From contig USGS01000020.1 in NCBI GenBank assembly GCA_900554275.1, forward strand, positions 1 to 24,990: a stretch of DNA of 24,990 bases, in the 5' to 3' direction. Of this stretch, positions 1 through 7,088 are shown one piece after another (the first letter of the stretch is position 1; each line of letters begins with the position of its first letter). Origin of the DNA: an uncultured Eubacteriales bacterium. GTDB lineage: Bacteria > Bacillota > Clostridia > Oscillospirales > Oscillospiraceae. The translations under genes and the position numbers were made by a program. The notes under the pieces were generated by a model. That model searched no databases. It saw only the letters and a list, made by a program, of their open reading frames with translations, and was not told the origin of the DNA.

Positions 1-168
1 CAATTATGCAAAAATTTATTATCTCAGTTAAAGACAAAAACATTGGTCGTGATGCTATTCCGCCTTATATTGTCAATCCTCCCGACCGTTATTTTGGTTT
101 TGAGAGCAATCTGCTCCAAAGCTATGATATCACACAATCATCCAAAGTGCAAATTTTCGATTTGTCGG

Positions 169-197
169 TTGAAAACAAAAATTTTTTGTGCTATCAT
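169..197 (+). promoter_or_regulatory. Sigma-A promoter of the MutS-like gene
   Basis: The -35 box TTGAAA (169-174), a 17-base spacer and the -10 box TATCAT (192-197) with an extended TGC just before it fit the vegetative consensus well. Transcription would start near 204 and leave a leader of about 37 bases. A GGTGA ribosome site lies just before the ATG at 241. Bases 1-168 show no convincing gene. Confidence 0.6.
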
Positions 198-240
198 TCA
201 ATTAAAGCCGTTACACGGCAAATTTTTTCGGCGGTGAATT

Positions 241-1962
241 ATGGAAAAATTCAGCTTATTACACCCGACAAATTCAAATGCATCCTACAGAACTCTCAAC
301 AAAGAGGCGCTGAATGATTTATCGGTTGATTATATATGTGACGCTCTCACAAAAGAGCAGTATGAACGCAACAGCATAAAGCAGCTGCTGATAAATATTA
401 CGGATGACGAGGAAGTTATAAAATATCGTTGCGATGTTTTTGAGGATTTTCTCCGTTTTCCGAAACTTCGTGATGATCTATCCGCACTCCTTGTAAAGCT
501 GAACGATTTGCGTGAAATTGAGCGCTTTCAAAAGGATACCGAGGCATCTTCCTTGTGGCAGCTTGTAAACCGACTTCGTGAAATGGACGGCTATGTCGAT
601 TGCATTACAAGAATAAAAAACACGCTTGAAACAATTGAAGTAAAGTCGCAGGGCCTGCTTGAACTCAAGAAAAATGTTCAGTCAATTTACAATGACAGCG
701 GTTTTCCCGAACTAAAAAAGGATATAATAGATACGCTTGCAAAGGCTCAAAAGCTCAAGAGCATTACACTTGGTGTGAATCTTGACGATTTGCTCCGCCC
801 AAAGAGTGTGGGTGTAATCTCACTCAATGACAAAGAATTTACCGACAGCGGTATTCTCAAAAGATTTATGAAGTTTACAAACCGTGACAGCGAACTGCAT
901 CACGGCAACGATGTTTCGGGATTTTTAAGCTTTCATCCGTCCAATCCGTCAACCTCGCAGTTCGGGCTGGGACAGTTTGTTGTGGGCGCTCAGCAGGATG
1001 TAAACCACACCATGAACAGCTCGCTGACCGGCGCAGATCCTATGTCGGACGCACTCAAAAATGTTGTGACCGATATCCTCCGCAGAACCGTAAATGACAT
1101 AAAATCAATGCTCAACAGATATGTCAATGTCAACGGCTACTCGTTCGTTTCGCTTATGCCCGAAATCATTTTCTATATTCGTTTTGCAGAGCTTTGTGAT
1201 AAGATGAAAAAGAAAAATCTTCCGCTGTGCAAGGCAGAAGTTTTGCCGAAAGAGGACAGAAACTGCTGTCTTAGAGATGTTTACAACCTCAAACTCGGCA
1301 TAAAATCGGCAAACGGTGAGAATTTGGATATTGTCACAAACGATATTGATTTTAACGATGACAGGCGAATTTACATTCTGACAGGTCCGAACCGTGGCGG
1401 TAAAACCACTATTACTCAGGCGGTCGGACTTGCGTTTCTGCTTGCTCAGAACGGAATATATGTTCCTGCAACGCAGATGAAATTCAGCCCATGCGACAGC
1501 ATTTTTACGCATTTTCCTGCCGATGAAAACGATACCGTTGACCTCGGCAGACTCGGTGAAGAAAGCAAAAGACTTGCCGAAATTTTCTCCTCGGCAAGCC
1601 GTTACAGTCTGCTTTTGCTCAACGAAAGCCTTGCAACAACCAATGTTGCCGAGGGTTTGTACATTGCCCGTGATGTTGTCAAATCAATGCGATATCTCGG
1701 CACAAGGGCGATTTTTAATACCCATATGCACGATTTGGCTCGCAATCTTGACGAGGTGAATACAACCGTAAAGGGCGATAGCAAGGTCGAAAGTCTGGTA
1801 ACAGGTGTCGAAAACGGACAGCGTTCGTTCAAGGTTTTCATCGCTCCGCCTCAAGGTGTAAGCTATGCCAAAGACATTGCCGAAAAATACGGTGTAACCT
1901 TTGACAAAATCAAAAAACAGATTGATCGGCAGCGTGTCGCTGCACCCGATTCGGGAAGATAG
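241..1962 (+). CDS. MutS-related ATPase (MutS domain V family protein)
   Basis: This 573-residue protein has the C-terminal ATPase domain of the MutS superfamily. The Walker A loop TGPNRGGKTT is at residues 381-390, a Walker B-like stretch LLLLNES is around 457-463, and the conserved histidine of the switch (NTHMHD) is H495. Residues 1 to about 340 would be the helical core and lever region. The mismatch-recognition domain I is absent, as is the Smr nuclease tail of MutS2, so classical mismatch repair is unlikely. The Walker B aspartate is replaced by Asn (N461), while the catalytic Glu E462 is kept. I believe this NES form also occurs in the divergent MutS-like family of Firmicutes, so it need not be a defect. 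The start at 241 is supported by the promoter at 169-197 and a nearby ribosome site. DNA binding is expected from the family; the actual role is unknown. Confidence 0.85.
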   Translation: MEKFSLLHPTNSNASYRTLNKEALNDLSVDYICDALTKEQYERNSIKQLLINITDDEEVIKYRCDVFEDFLRFPKLRDDLSALLVKLNDLREIERFQKDTEASSLWQLVNRLREMDGYVDCITRIKNTLETIEVKSQGLLELKKNVQSIYNDSGFPELKKDIIDTLAKAQKLKSITLGVNLDDLLRPKSVGVISLNDKEFTDSGILKRFMKFTNRDSELHHGNDVSGFLSFHPSNPSTSQFGLGQFVVGAQQDVNHTMNSSLTGADPMSDALKNVVTDILRRTVNDIKSMLNRYVNVNGYSFVSLMPEIIFYIRFAELCDKMKKKNLPLCKAEVLPKEDRNCCLRDVYNLKLGIKSANGENLDIVTNDIDFNDDRRIYILTGPNRGGKTTITQAVGLAFLLAQNGIYVPATQMKFSPCDSIFTHFPADENDTVDLGRLGEESKRLAEIFSSASRYSLLLLNESLATTNVAEGLYIARDVVKSMRYLGTRAIFNTHMHDLARNLDEVNTTVKGDSKVESLVTGVENGQRSFKVFIAPPQGVSYAKDIAEKYGVTFDKIKKQIDRQRVAAPDSGR

Positions 1963-2008
1963 TATGTAATAATAAAAACATATTATGCCCGAGCGAAAGT
2001 TTTTTTAA

Positions 2009-2038
2009 TTGAAAGTTGAAAATGGAAAATTGAAAATT
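2009..2038. repeat. A-rich intergenic repeat with TTGAAAA units
   Basis: Four imperfect copies of a GAAAATT-like unit follow one another (TTGAAAG, TTGAAAATGG, AAAATTGAAAATT). This style of low-complexity repeat is common between genes in gut Ruminococcaceae, often beside a palindrome as here. It lies between the MutS-like gene and its terminator. Confidence 0.4.
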
Positions 2039-2041
2039 ACG

Positions 2042-2095
2042 GTCGGGCAGACAGTTTGCAAAATGCAAATCATTGTCGCCCGACTGTTTTTGTAT
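2042..2095 (+). terminator. Rho-independent terminator after the MutS-like gene
   Basis: GTCGGGC plus GACA (with one bulged A) pairs with TGTCGCCCGAC. A second short stem TTGCA/TGCAA sits inside the loop. Five T residues follow at 2087-2091. It is well placed to end the transcript that began near 204. The palindrome may also belong to the neighbouring dispersed repeat. Confidence 0.6.
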
Positions 2096-2167
2096 ATATA
2101 GAAGTTGCGTTTAAATGTATGGGCGGATGCTACTGTGTTGCAATTATTTATTGTATTCAGAAAATTC

Positions 2168-2311
2168 GTATAAAAGAAAACGGAGTGCATTACGCACTCC
2201 GTTTTCTTATGCCCACAAAATAATAAAAAAAGAAGGAAATAGCTGTTTAATAAAGTAACAGCTTAACCTTGCAGGATTTCAAGTCATTTCCTGCAAACTG
2301 TTACCCTATGC
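2168..2311 (-). ncRNA. Candidate structured small RNA, about 140 nt
   Basis: A strong promoter (2316-2344) and a strong terminator (2174-2208) frame about 140 bases that hold no credible ORF. The RNA begins GCATAGGGTAACAG. Hairpin P1 is formed by TTGCAGGA/TCCTGCAA (2289-2296 with 2269-2276). An outer helix GTAACAG/CTGTTAC (2298-2304 with 2255-2261) encloses it. An alternative helix AGCTGTT/AACAGCT (2257-2263 with 2241-2247) would use almost the same bases, so the two folds exclude each other. A pyrimidine-rich unpaired stretch (about 2222-2240) could pair with Shine-Dalgarno-like AGAAGGAAAT sequences. I do not recognise the family. It could be a 6S-like RNA or a base-pairing regulator; a cis riboswitch is unlikely because no gene follows on this strand. 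Confidence 0.55.
2174..2208 (-). terminator. Terminator of the candidate small RNA
   Basis: A perfect 15-base stem AAGAAAACGGAGTGC / GCACTCCGTTTTCTT (2174-2188 with 2194-2208) has a 5-base loop. On the minus strand the 3' arm runs into a T-rich tail (TTTTCTTTTAT). The T-tract is better on the minus strand than on the plus strand, which fits an RNA read leftwards. Confidence 0.65.
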
Positions 2312-2315
2312 GAGT

Positions 2316-2344
2316 ATTCTAACACTAATAGTAATAAAAGTCAA
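2316..2344 (-). promoter_or_regulatory. Sigma-A promoter of the candidate small RNA
   Basis: Read on the minus strand, TTGACT (2339-2344), a 17-base spacer and TAGAAT (2316-2321), with a TG one base before the -10, form one of the best promoters in this block. Transcription would start near 2309-2311 and move away from the neighbouring permease gene, so the promoter cannot serve that gene. Confidence 0.65.
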
Positions 2345-2435
2345 GACTGTTATGCTGTTTTTTATTATTGATAGTAATAATATCGTTTAACTTTACACAT
2401 TGAATAAATCATGTGTCTGAAATTTATGCAGATTA

Positions 2436-3374
2436 TCAAAAGAAACCTGCCTGTCTGAAGAAGAAAATCCACAAAAACATCGTGAAACACGCTAAAACCG
2501 AAGTGAACACAACCGCCGCACCTGCAAGTTTAAAGTCGCTGTCCATTTGCTGAGCCATTGTGAATGACGAAACCGCACACGGAGATGCAAAAAGTCCGAT
2601 AAGCGACACAAAGTCAACTCCTCTGATTCCTATAAGCGCCGCCGTACCCAGACAAAGTGCCGGCACAACAACAAGTCTTGCGATTATGCAGATTATGAGG
2701 TTGCGTGAACAGCCTTTTATGCTCTCAAATGTGACAGACGCACCGAGTACAATCAGCGCAAGCGGAGTTGCAACCGCCGCAATATCCGAAACCGTTGTGT
2801 CAATTGTGTCCGGAAGGCTTATATTGAACGCAACAGACAAAAGTCCGAGTGCAGAGCCGATAATCAGCGGATTTTTGGCAATGCCTTTTAAAATTTTCAG
2901 CACATTTATCTTTTGCCCTCTGAAAATTTCAAGCGTGATGACGGAAAGCATATTGTAAATCGGAACAACAACAGCAACAAGCACGGCTGTCATGCCAAGC
3001 TTATCCTTGCCGAAAATATTCGCCGCAATCGGAAGTCCCATAAGGACAAAATTACTGCGGTAAATCGCCTGAATCATCGCACCACGGCTGTAATTTGACT
3101 TTTCAACAAGGAGTGTAAACCCGATTGACAAAAAGTAAATCGTAAACACGCCAATAACCGCAAAGGCAAGCAGCTTCGGGCTGAAAACGCTTGAAAAATC
3201 TGAGCCGTAGATGTTATTGAACATCAGAAACGGAAAAAATACATTGAAAACAATTTTGTTAAGCTGAGGCAGAAAGCTGTCCTGTAAAATTTTTAATTTT
3301 CTCACAAGAAAACCGATGAAAAGCATTATGAACATCGGCAGAACCGCATTAAGCGCAACGAAAAAACTCTCCAT
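2436..3374 (-). CDS. AEC-family transporter (auxin efflux carrier type permease)
   Basis: This 312-residue membrane protein shows about ten hydrophobic segments in two halves, as in the AEC family (bacterial malate or other organic-anion permeases and plant auxin carriers). Characteristic stretches include the start MESFFVALNAVLPMFIMLFIGF, the NKIVFNVFFPFLMF region and the C-terminal SPCAVSSFTMAQQMDSD followed by a last helix. The start at 3374 is chosen over an upstream Met at 3422 because AGAGGTGA lies just before it and because the upstream stretch overlaps the promoter. It is transcribed alone and divergently from the zinc-ribbon membrane protein. The transported substrate cannot be deduced; a dicarboxylate or amino-acid-derived anion is the usual guess. 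Confidence 0.9.
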   Translation of the reverse strand: MESFFVALNAVLPMFIMLFIGFLVRKLKILQDSFLPQLNKIVFNVFFPFLMFNNIYGSDFSSVFSPKLLAFAVIGVFTIYFLSIGFTLLVEKSNYSRGAMIQAIYRSNFVLMGLPIAANIFGKDKLGMTAVLVAVVVPIYNMLSVITLEIFRGQKINVLKILKGIAKNPLIIGSALGLLSVAFNISLPDTIDTTVSDIAAVATPLALIVLGASVTFESIKGCSRNLIICIIARLVVVPALCLGTAALIGIRGVDFVSLIGLFASPCAVSSFTMAQQMDSDFKLAGAAVVFTSVLACFTMFLWIFFFRQAGFF

Positions 3375-3390
3375 AAAATCACCTCTTTTC

Positions 3391-3419
3391 AGCATACCAC
3401 ATTGCAAATTTTTTTTCAA
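3391..3419 (-). promoter_or_regulatory. Sigma-A promoter of the AEC transporter
   Basis: On the minus strand TTGAAA (3414-3419), a 17-base spacer and TATGCT (3391-3396) with an extended TGG lie just upstream of the ribosome site. The leader would be very short. Confidence 0.5.
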
Positions 3420-3454
3420 CAAAGCATATACCCGAAAATGTACATTTATTCAAG

Positions 3455-3483
3455 TTGAAATATGTCGATTTGTGTGTTAAAAT
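3455..3483 (+). promoter_or_regulatory. Sigma-A promoter of the zinc-ribbon membrane protein
   Basis: TTGAAA (3455-3460), a 17-base spacer and TAAAAT (3478-3483) with an extended TGT point rightwards. The box overlaps the longest possible reading frame of the downstream gene, which argues for the shorter start at 3524. Confidence 0.6.
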
Positions 3484-3523
3484 ATTCCGTGAACGATTTA
3501 AAATGAAACAACGAGGTGTGTCC

Positions 3524-3904
3524 ATGAAAAAATGTGAGTTCTGCGGAAAACAGATATCGTATTTTGACCAGTACTGTGATGATGAGTGTCATATTAAAGC
3601 AAATAAATTTTACGAAAAGGGCGAGCGTTTCGGCAAGCTGTTTGCGGTAATCAATATGATTTGTGTGTTCGGAATTCCAATCGGACTTTTTATGCTCTCG
3701 TTTGCAAGAGAGGTCGGTCTTACTGTCGCACTTGCAAGCTGTATAATTCTCGGAATTATGCTCATTATTCTTCCGTTTCCCACGGAAAATATGATTTCAA
3801 AATTCAAAATTCGCAAAGCCGTAAAAATCACAAGAATAATCGGCGGTGCGGTAATTTTCCTCGGAGTGCTGATTTTGCTCCTTGCATTGTTGATTAAATT
3901 CTAA
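3524..3904 (+). CDS. Small membrane protein with an N-terminal zinc-ribbon-like motif
   Basis: The 126-residue product begins MKKCEFCGKQISYFDQYCDDEC. It has CxxC near the start and a second Cys pair about 14 residues later (C-D-D-E-C), which resembles a small zinc ribbon. Three hydrophobic segments follow (roughly residues 40-60, 65-85 and 105-126), so the zinc-ribbon end probably faces the cytoplasm. The start at 3524 is supported by GAGGTG and by the promoter at 3455-3483. Similar small proteins are usually annotated as hypothetical. A TTGAAA-to-TAAAAT promoter and divergence from the AEC transporter show that it is its own unit, possibly read through into the DUF378 gene 66 bases on. Function unknown. 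Confidence 0.75.
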   Translation: MKKCEFCGKQISYFDQYCDDECHIKANKFYEKGERFGKLFAVINMICVFGIPIGLFMLSFAREVGLTVALASCIILGIMLIILPFPTENMISKFKIRKAVKITRIIGGAVIFLGVLILLLALLIKF

Positions 3905-3970
3905 TTTAAATTGAATAAAACGAAAAATTGCGTCAATACTATTTTCAGCAAATACAAAGGAGGACTTTGA

Positions 3971-4195
3971 ATGCTCGATAAAATAGCATTGACGCTTCTT
4001 ATTATCGGCGGACTCAACTGGGGAAGTGTCGGTATTTTTCAGTTTGATCTTGTTGCGTGGATTTGCGGCGGACAGACAGGAATCATAAGCCGTATTGTTT
4101 ATATCCTTGTCGGACTTTCCGCAATCTGGTGCATTACACTTTTATTCAGGGACACAAGCGACACCGTGACGGATGGAACAGTTGCGGATTCTTAA
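3971..4195 (+). CDS. DUF378 family membrane protein
   Basis: This 74-residue protein matches the DUF378 (YuzA-like) pattern: MLDKIALTLLIIGGLNWGSVGIFQFDLVAWI, then a G-rich turn and a second helix RIVYILVGLSAIWCI. The GGLNWGSVG motif is diagnostic of the family. Two membrane helices are expected, with a short polar Thr/Asp-rich tail. An AAAGGAGG ribosome site stands 8 bases before the ATG. No strong separate promoter is visible, so it may be co-transcribed with the preceding gene. The biochemical function of DUF378 proteins is not known. Confidence 0.85.
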   Translation: MLDKIALTLLIIGGLNWGSVGIFQFDLVAWICGGQTGIISRIVYILVGLSAIWCITLLFRDTSDTVTDGTVADS

Positions 4196-4213
4196 TTTTA
4201 TGAACTGTTGTGC

Positions 4214-4241
4214 TGTAGGGGCGTTCATTGGACGCCCGCAA
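4214..4241. repeat. Palindromic intergenic repeat (GTAGGGGCG type)
   Basis: GGGCGTTC (4219-4226) pairs with GGACGCCC (4230-4237) across a 3-base ATT loop. The flanks are TGTAG and GCAAG. Elements of the form TGTAGGGGCG...CGCCCGC are widespread between genes in Ruminococcaceae and related Clostridia. It has no T-tract, so it is not a good terminator, although it sits where the DUF378 transcript and the convergent ftsW-like transcript meet. Confidence 0.5.
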
Positions 4242-4308
4242 GTAAAGGCACTAATTTTATTTAATACCAAAGTACATATATGAAAAACAAGTTTTCAATT
4301 TACTAAAC

Positions 4309-5859
4309 TTATCTTTTTACCGAATAAGTTCTCTCGTCTGCGGCTTTGATGAATGCAACAAGTCCCCAACAAGACATAATACTTGAACCGCCGGCAGACA
4401 CAAACGGAAATGTTACGCCTGTAAGCGGAAGGACATCGGTTGCACCGAAAACATTGAGAGAAAGCTGAACGACAAAAAGTCCTGCCGCACAGCACGCTGA
4501 AATTGAATAAAAGGTACTTCTGCTTCGGGTTGTAATTGCCCTTGCATAAATAAACATTGCACCTACTGCCACGGCAAGTGTGAACGCAACGATAACTCCC
4601 ATTTCTTCCGAAACAAGTCCGAAAACAAGGTCACTTTCGGATGCGGCAACCTGCTTTAAAAAACCGTTGCCGATACCTACGCCGAAAAGTCCGCCGCTTG
4701 CCATATATGTGAGAACTCTTGCCTGCTGATAACCGAGATTGTCCTGAGTATGTTCCCACACATGACGCCAGCCCGAAAAACGGTCGGCAACATACGGTTT
4801 AAACTTGAGGACAAAGGTTACGCCGAAAATTGCGGCGGCAACAGCAAGAATAATCGTCTTGAAATCGCCCGAGCGCATAAACGCTGTGAGCAAAAATGTT
4901 ACAAAGAAGATGAGCGCAGTACCGAAGTCACCCATAAGAGCCAAAAGGCCGACGCAGACTGCCGAGAAGATAATGTACTCAAGCAGGTTCTTCTTTGTCA
5001 TCAACACATCAAGCGAACTTGCGCCGATAAAGATGAAGATAATCTTTGCAAGCTCTGACGGCTGAAATGAAAACGAGCCGATATAAATCCAGTTGGCGGC
5101 GCCGTTTGTAATCTTACCGAATACAATTGTTACACCCAAAAGACCGACCGCACAAATCATTGCCGGAAGTCTGAGTTTATTTACCTTATCGGGATCTTCA
5201 ATCAGCTTGATGATTATGCAGAAGATAATCATACCTACTGCGGCGGCAACAAGCTGAACATAAGCCGAGCGTTCCGACTGTCTGATAAGCATCATTACGC
5301 CTATGCCCGTCAAAAACAGGGCAAGCGATTCAAGCTCGAAATTTACTCTGCGGATTACAAAATAGGAGATAAAGAAGAATCCCCATTCAACAGCAGCAAG
5401 AGCGCCGAACAGCACGAGCGGAGCCATTGTATTTGTGCCGTCATTCCAGAACATTGCCTGAACGCACATAAAAAAGTGAAAAAATGTAATAAGAAGCATA
5501 AGCTTCCACGATTTCATTGCAGGCTTATCGCTGACCTTTGAGAAAAACCAGCTCGACTGCAACGGCTGTTGGAACTCCTCGCCTCTTTTTACTATAAGGC
5601 TTGTACCGCCTATTGTTATTGTATCGTCAATAAGCACCTTTGCTCTGCCTCTTGTTCTTTTTCCGTTGAGCATTGTGCCGCTCTTTGAGTCGGTATCGCT
5701 TACATACCAACCGTCTTTACGGCGAAGGAGTACGCAATGATTTCTTGAAACTGTCGGGTCATCAACGGTTACATCACTGCTTTTACTTCTGCCGATTGAA
5801 TTTTCCCAAAAAAGCACGGGGAGCATCTCGCCCGTTGCAGGGTTTAAAAGTGAAATCAA
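4309..5859 (-). CDS. FHA-domain FtsW/RodA/SpoVE family (SEDS) protein, N-terminus missing
   Basis: The visible 516 residues carry an FHA phosphothreonine-binding domain (GRSKSSDV at 23-30, SRNH at 38-41, NGKR near 65-68) and then a SEDS polytopic membrane domain of about ten helices from residue 130. SEDS signatures are NGAANWIYIG with QPSELAKI, GLVSEEMG, and the C-terminal FPFVSAGGSSIMS. SEDS proteins polymerise peptidoglycan glycan strands with a partner class B PBP in division or elongation. The only start codon in frame is a TTG at 5859 without a ribosome site. Protein-like sequence in the same frame (YYTKCRRPETP) continues upstream to about 5892, where composition changes; an in-frame stop at 5917-5919 then closes the frame. 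Clostridial FHA-SEDS proteins normally start with a membrane helix before the FHA domain, so the gene is inferred to be cut at the junction rather than to begin at 5859. Confidence 0.88.
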   Translation of the reverse strand: MISLLNPATGEMLPVLFWENSIGRSKSSDVTVDDPTVSRNHCVLLRRKDGWYVSDTDSKSGTMLNGKRTRGRAKVLIDDTITIGGTSLIVKRGEEFQQPLQSSWFFSKVSDKPAMKSWKLMLLITFFHFFMCVQAMFWNDGTNTMAPLVLFGALAAVEWGFFFISYFVIRRVNFELESLALFLTGIGVMMLIRQSERSAYVQLVAAAVGMIIFCIIIKLIEDPDKVNKLRLPAMICAVGLLGVTIVFGKITNGAANWIYIGSFSFQPSELAKIIFIFIGASSLDVLMTKKNLLEYIIFSAVCVGLLALMGDFGTALIFFVTFLLTAFMRSGDFKTIILAVAAAIFGVTFVLKFKPYVADRFSGWRHVWEHTQDNLGYQQARVLTYMASGGLFGVGIGNGFLKQVAASESDLVFGLVSEEMGVIVAFTLAVAVGAMFIYARAITTRSRSTFYSISACCAAGLFVVQLSLNVFGATDVLPLTGVTFPFVSAGGSSIMSCWGLVAFIKAADERTYSVKR

Positions 5860-5883
5860 AGGAGTTTCGGGACGGCGGCATTT

Positions 5884-5897
5884 TGTATAGTACCGTT
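5884..5897. other. Probable sequence junction (assembly chimera or recombination point)
   Basis: Left of here the DNA is AT-richer. Right of here it is GC-rich with C/G-ending codons. The ftsW-like frame loses its N-terminus at this point, while the neighbouring solute-binding protein gene ends intact at 5897. No inverted repeat, insertion sequence or target duplication is visible. Confidence 0.65.
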
Positions 5898-6994
5898 CAG
5901 CTCTCCGCAGGCGGATTCAGGACGGTCTGCACCGCATCAATGAGACTGTCCAGCGCTTCTGCGTCCTCGCCCATCGGCAGACGGCAGGTCAGGCCGTCCA
6001 GATCTACGTTCAGCTGCGCGAGATCCTCCGGAAGGCTGACGTTCTCCACCGTGGGCCACACGTACCAGCCATTCATCGCCGCCAGCGCCTGACAGGTGGG
6101 GGACAGCGCGTACTCTATCCACAGCTGCGCCGCAGCGCTGTGCGCCGTGCCGCGCAGAATGGCAGAGCCGTTGAGCACGTAAGGCGTGCCGCTGCGGGGC
6201 GTTACCAGCCGGATGTCATCATAGCTGTTCTCCAGCCGCTGGGCTGCGCCACTGCTCAGCAGGCCCACCGCTACCACGCACTCGCCCGTGCCCACATATT
6301 TGGCCGCCGGATCGCCGTCCTCGGTATACTGTGCCACATTTTCATCCAGCTCCAGCAGATATTTTTCCGCCTTGTCGCCGAAGGCGTCCCATGCCGCCTG
6401 GGCCAGCAGCCGGCCCTCAGTGGTATCGTATCCGGGCAGCCACACCAGCTCCCAGTATTCCAACTCCGTCAGGTCTGCCCAATCCTCGGGTGCGCCGATC
6501 TCCATCGCCTTCAGGGATGCCGTGTTGACCATCAGTCCCAGGGGGTCGACGGCTACACCGTACCACTGTCCGTCCGCTCCGGCGAAGTCACTGTCGGACA
6601 GTCCGGCCGCCGCTGCGGGGACATAGGCCGTCAGGCCGCCCATAGACGCCGCCTGCTCCAGCGCGCCGCTGTCCGCGCCGAACCACACATCCGCGCCGGG
6701 CCGTCCGGGCTTGCTCAGCTTGTCCAGCACCGCCTGGTCGCTGATCTGCTGATAGCTGACCCGGACGTTGAACAGCGTCTCGAAGGTCTCACAGGCGGCG
6801 GTGAGATAGGCCGCGGGGCAGCTGCCGTATACCGTCAGGCTGCCCTCCGCCTGTGCCTGCTCTACCAGTGTCTCCAGCCCGGCAAAGGCGGCGGGATATT
6901 CCCATTCCGTGTCGCCGGTATCCTCCGTCTGCTCGCAGGCCGTCAGGGACAGGGTCAGCAGCAATGCCAGCAGCAGAGCGGTGTATTTTTTCAT
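5897..6994 (-). CDS. Iron(III)-type ABC transporter substrate-binding lipoprotein
   Basis: The 365-residue product begins with a lipoprotein signal (MKKYTALLLALLLTLSLTAC, lipid-bearing Cys20). It then has the fold markers of the FbpA/AfuA/thiamine-type binding proteins: LTVYGSCPAAYL, an FETLFNVRVSYQQIS segment, a GADVWFGADSGALEQA stretch, and an extended C-terminal half in which PYVLNGSAILRGTAHSAAAQLWIEYAL resembles family members. The product would sit outside the membrane and hand ligand to a permease, but no permease or ATPase gene is next to it. The downstream side is lost at the junction at about 5890, so the partners may have been there. The start at 6994 is preferred over 7045 because AAGGAGG precedes it. 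Ligand (ferric iron, a chelate or another small molecule) is not certain. Confidence 0.82.
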   Translation of the reverse strand: MKKYTALLLALLLTLSLTACEQTEDTGDTEWEYPAAFAGLETLVEQAQAEGSLTVYGSCPAAYLTAACETFETLFNVRVSYQQISDQAVLDKLSKPGRPGADVWFGADSGALEQAASMGGLTAYVPAAAAGLSDSDFAGADGQWYGVAVDPLGLMVNTASLKAMEIGAPEDWADLTELEYWELVWLPGYDTTEGRLLAQAAWDAFGDKAEKYLLELDENVAQYTEDGDPAAKYVGTGECVVAVGLLSSGAAQRLENSYDDIRLVTPRSGTPYVLNGSAILRGTAHSAAAQLWIEYALSPTCQALAAMNGWYVWPTVENVSLPEDLAQLNVDLDGLTCRLPMGEDAEALDSLIDAVQTVLNPPAES

Positions 6995-7012
6995 AGGGGT
7001 GTCCTCCTTACG

Positions 7013-7042
7013 AAAACAGGCCCAGCCACAGGGCCGGGCCTG
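7013..7042 (-). promoter_or_regulatory. Leader hairpin (possible attenuator) of the binding-protein gene
   Basis: On the minus strand CAGGCCCGGCC pairs with GGCTGGGCCTG (11 pairs, one G-T) across a 4-base loop, followed by TTTT. It lies between the promoter at 7058-7086 and the ribosome site, only about 10 bases into the predicted transcript. It could be an attenuator, a 5' stabilising hairpin, or a left-over terminator of the deleted operon upstream. Confidence 0.5.
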
Positions 7043-7057
7043 CACTATTCAGGTGGT

Positions 7058-7086
7058 ATTATACCGACATTTTTCGCCGCTGTCAA
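7058..7086 (-). promoter_or_regulatory. Consensus sigma-A promoter of the iron-type binding protein
   Basis: On the minus strand TTGACA (7081-7086), 17 bases and TATAAT (7058-7063) match both hexamers exactly. The -35 box begins two bases after the stop codon of the sensor-kinase remnant. Confidence 0.8.
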
Positions 7087-7088
7087 TC

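Noticed and set aside
6..317. Open frame of 103 codons at the left edge
   Set aside because: It overlaps the promoter at 169-197 and the start of the MutS-like gene. It has no ribosome site and a composition like non-coding DNA.
2005..2190. Minus-strand frame of 61 codons
   Set aside because: It begins inside the hairpin of the small RNA terminator and crosses a repeat and a second terminator. No ribosome site.
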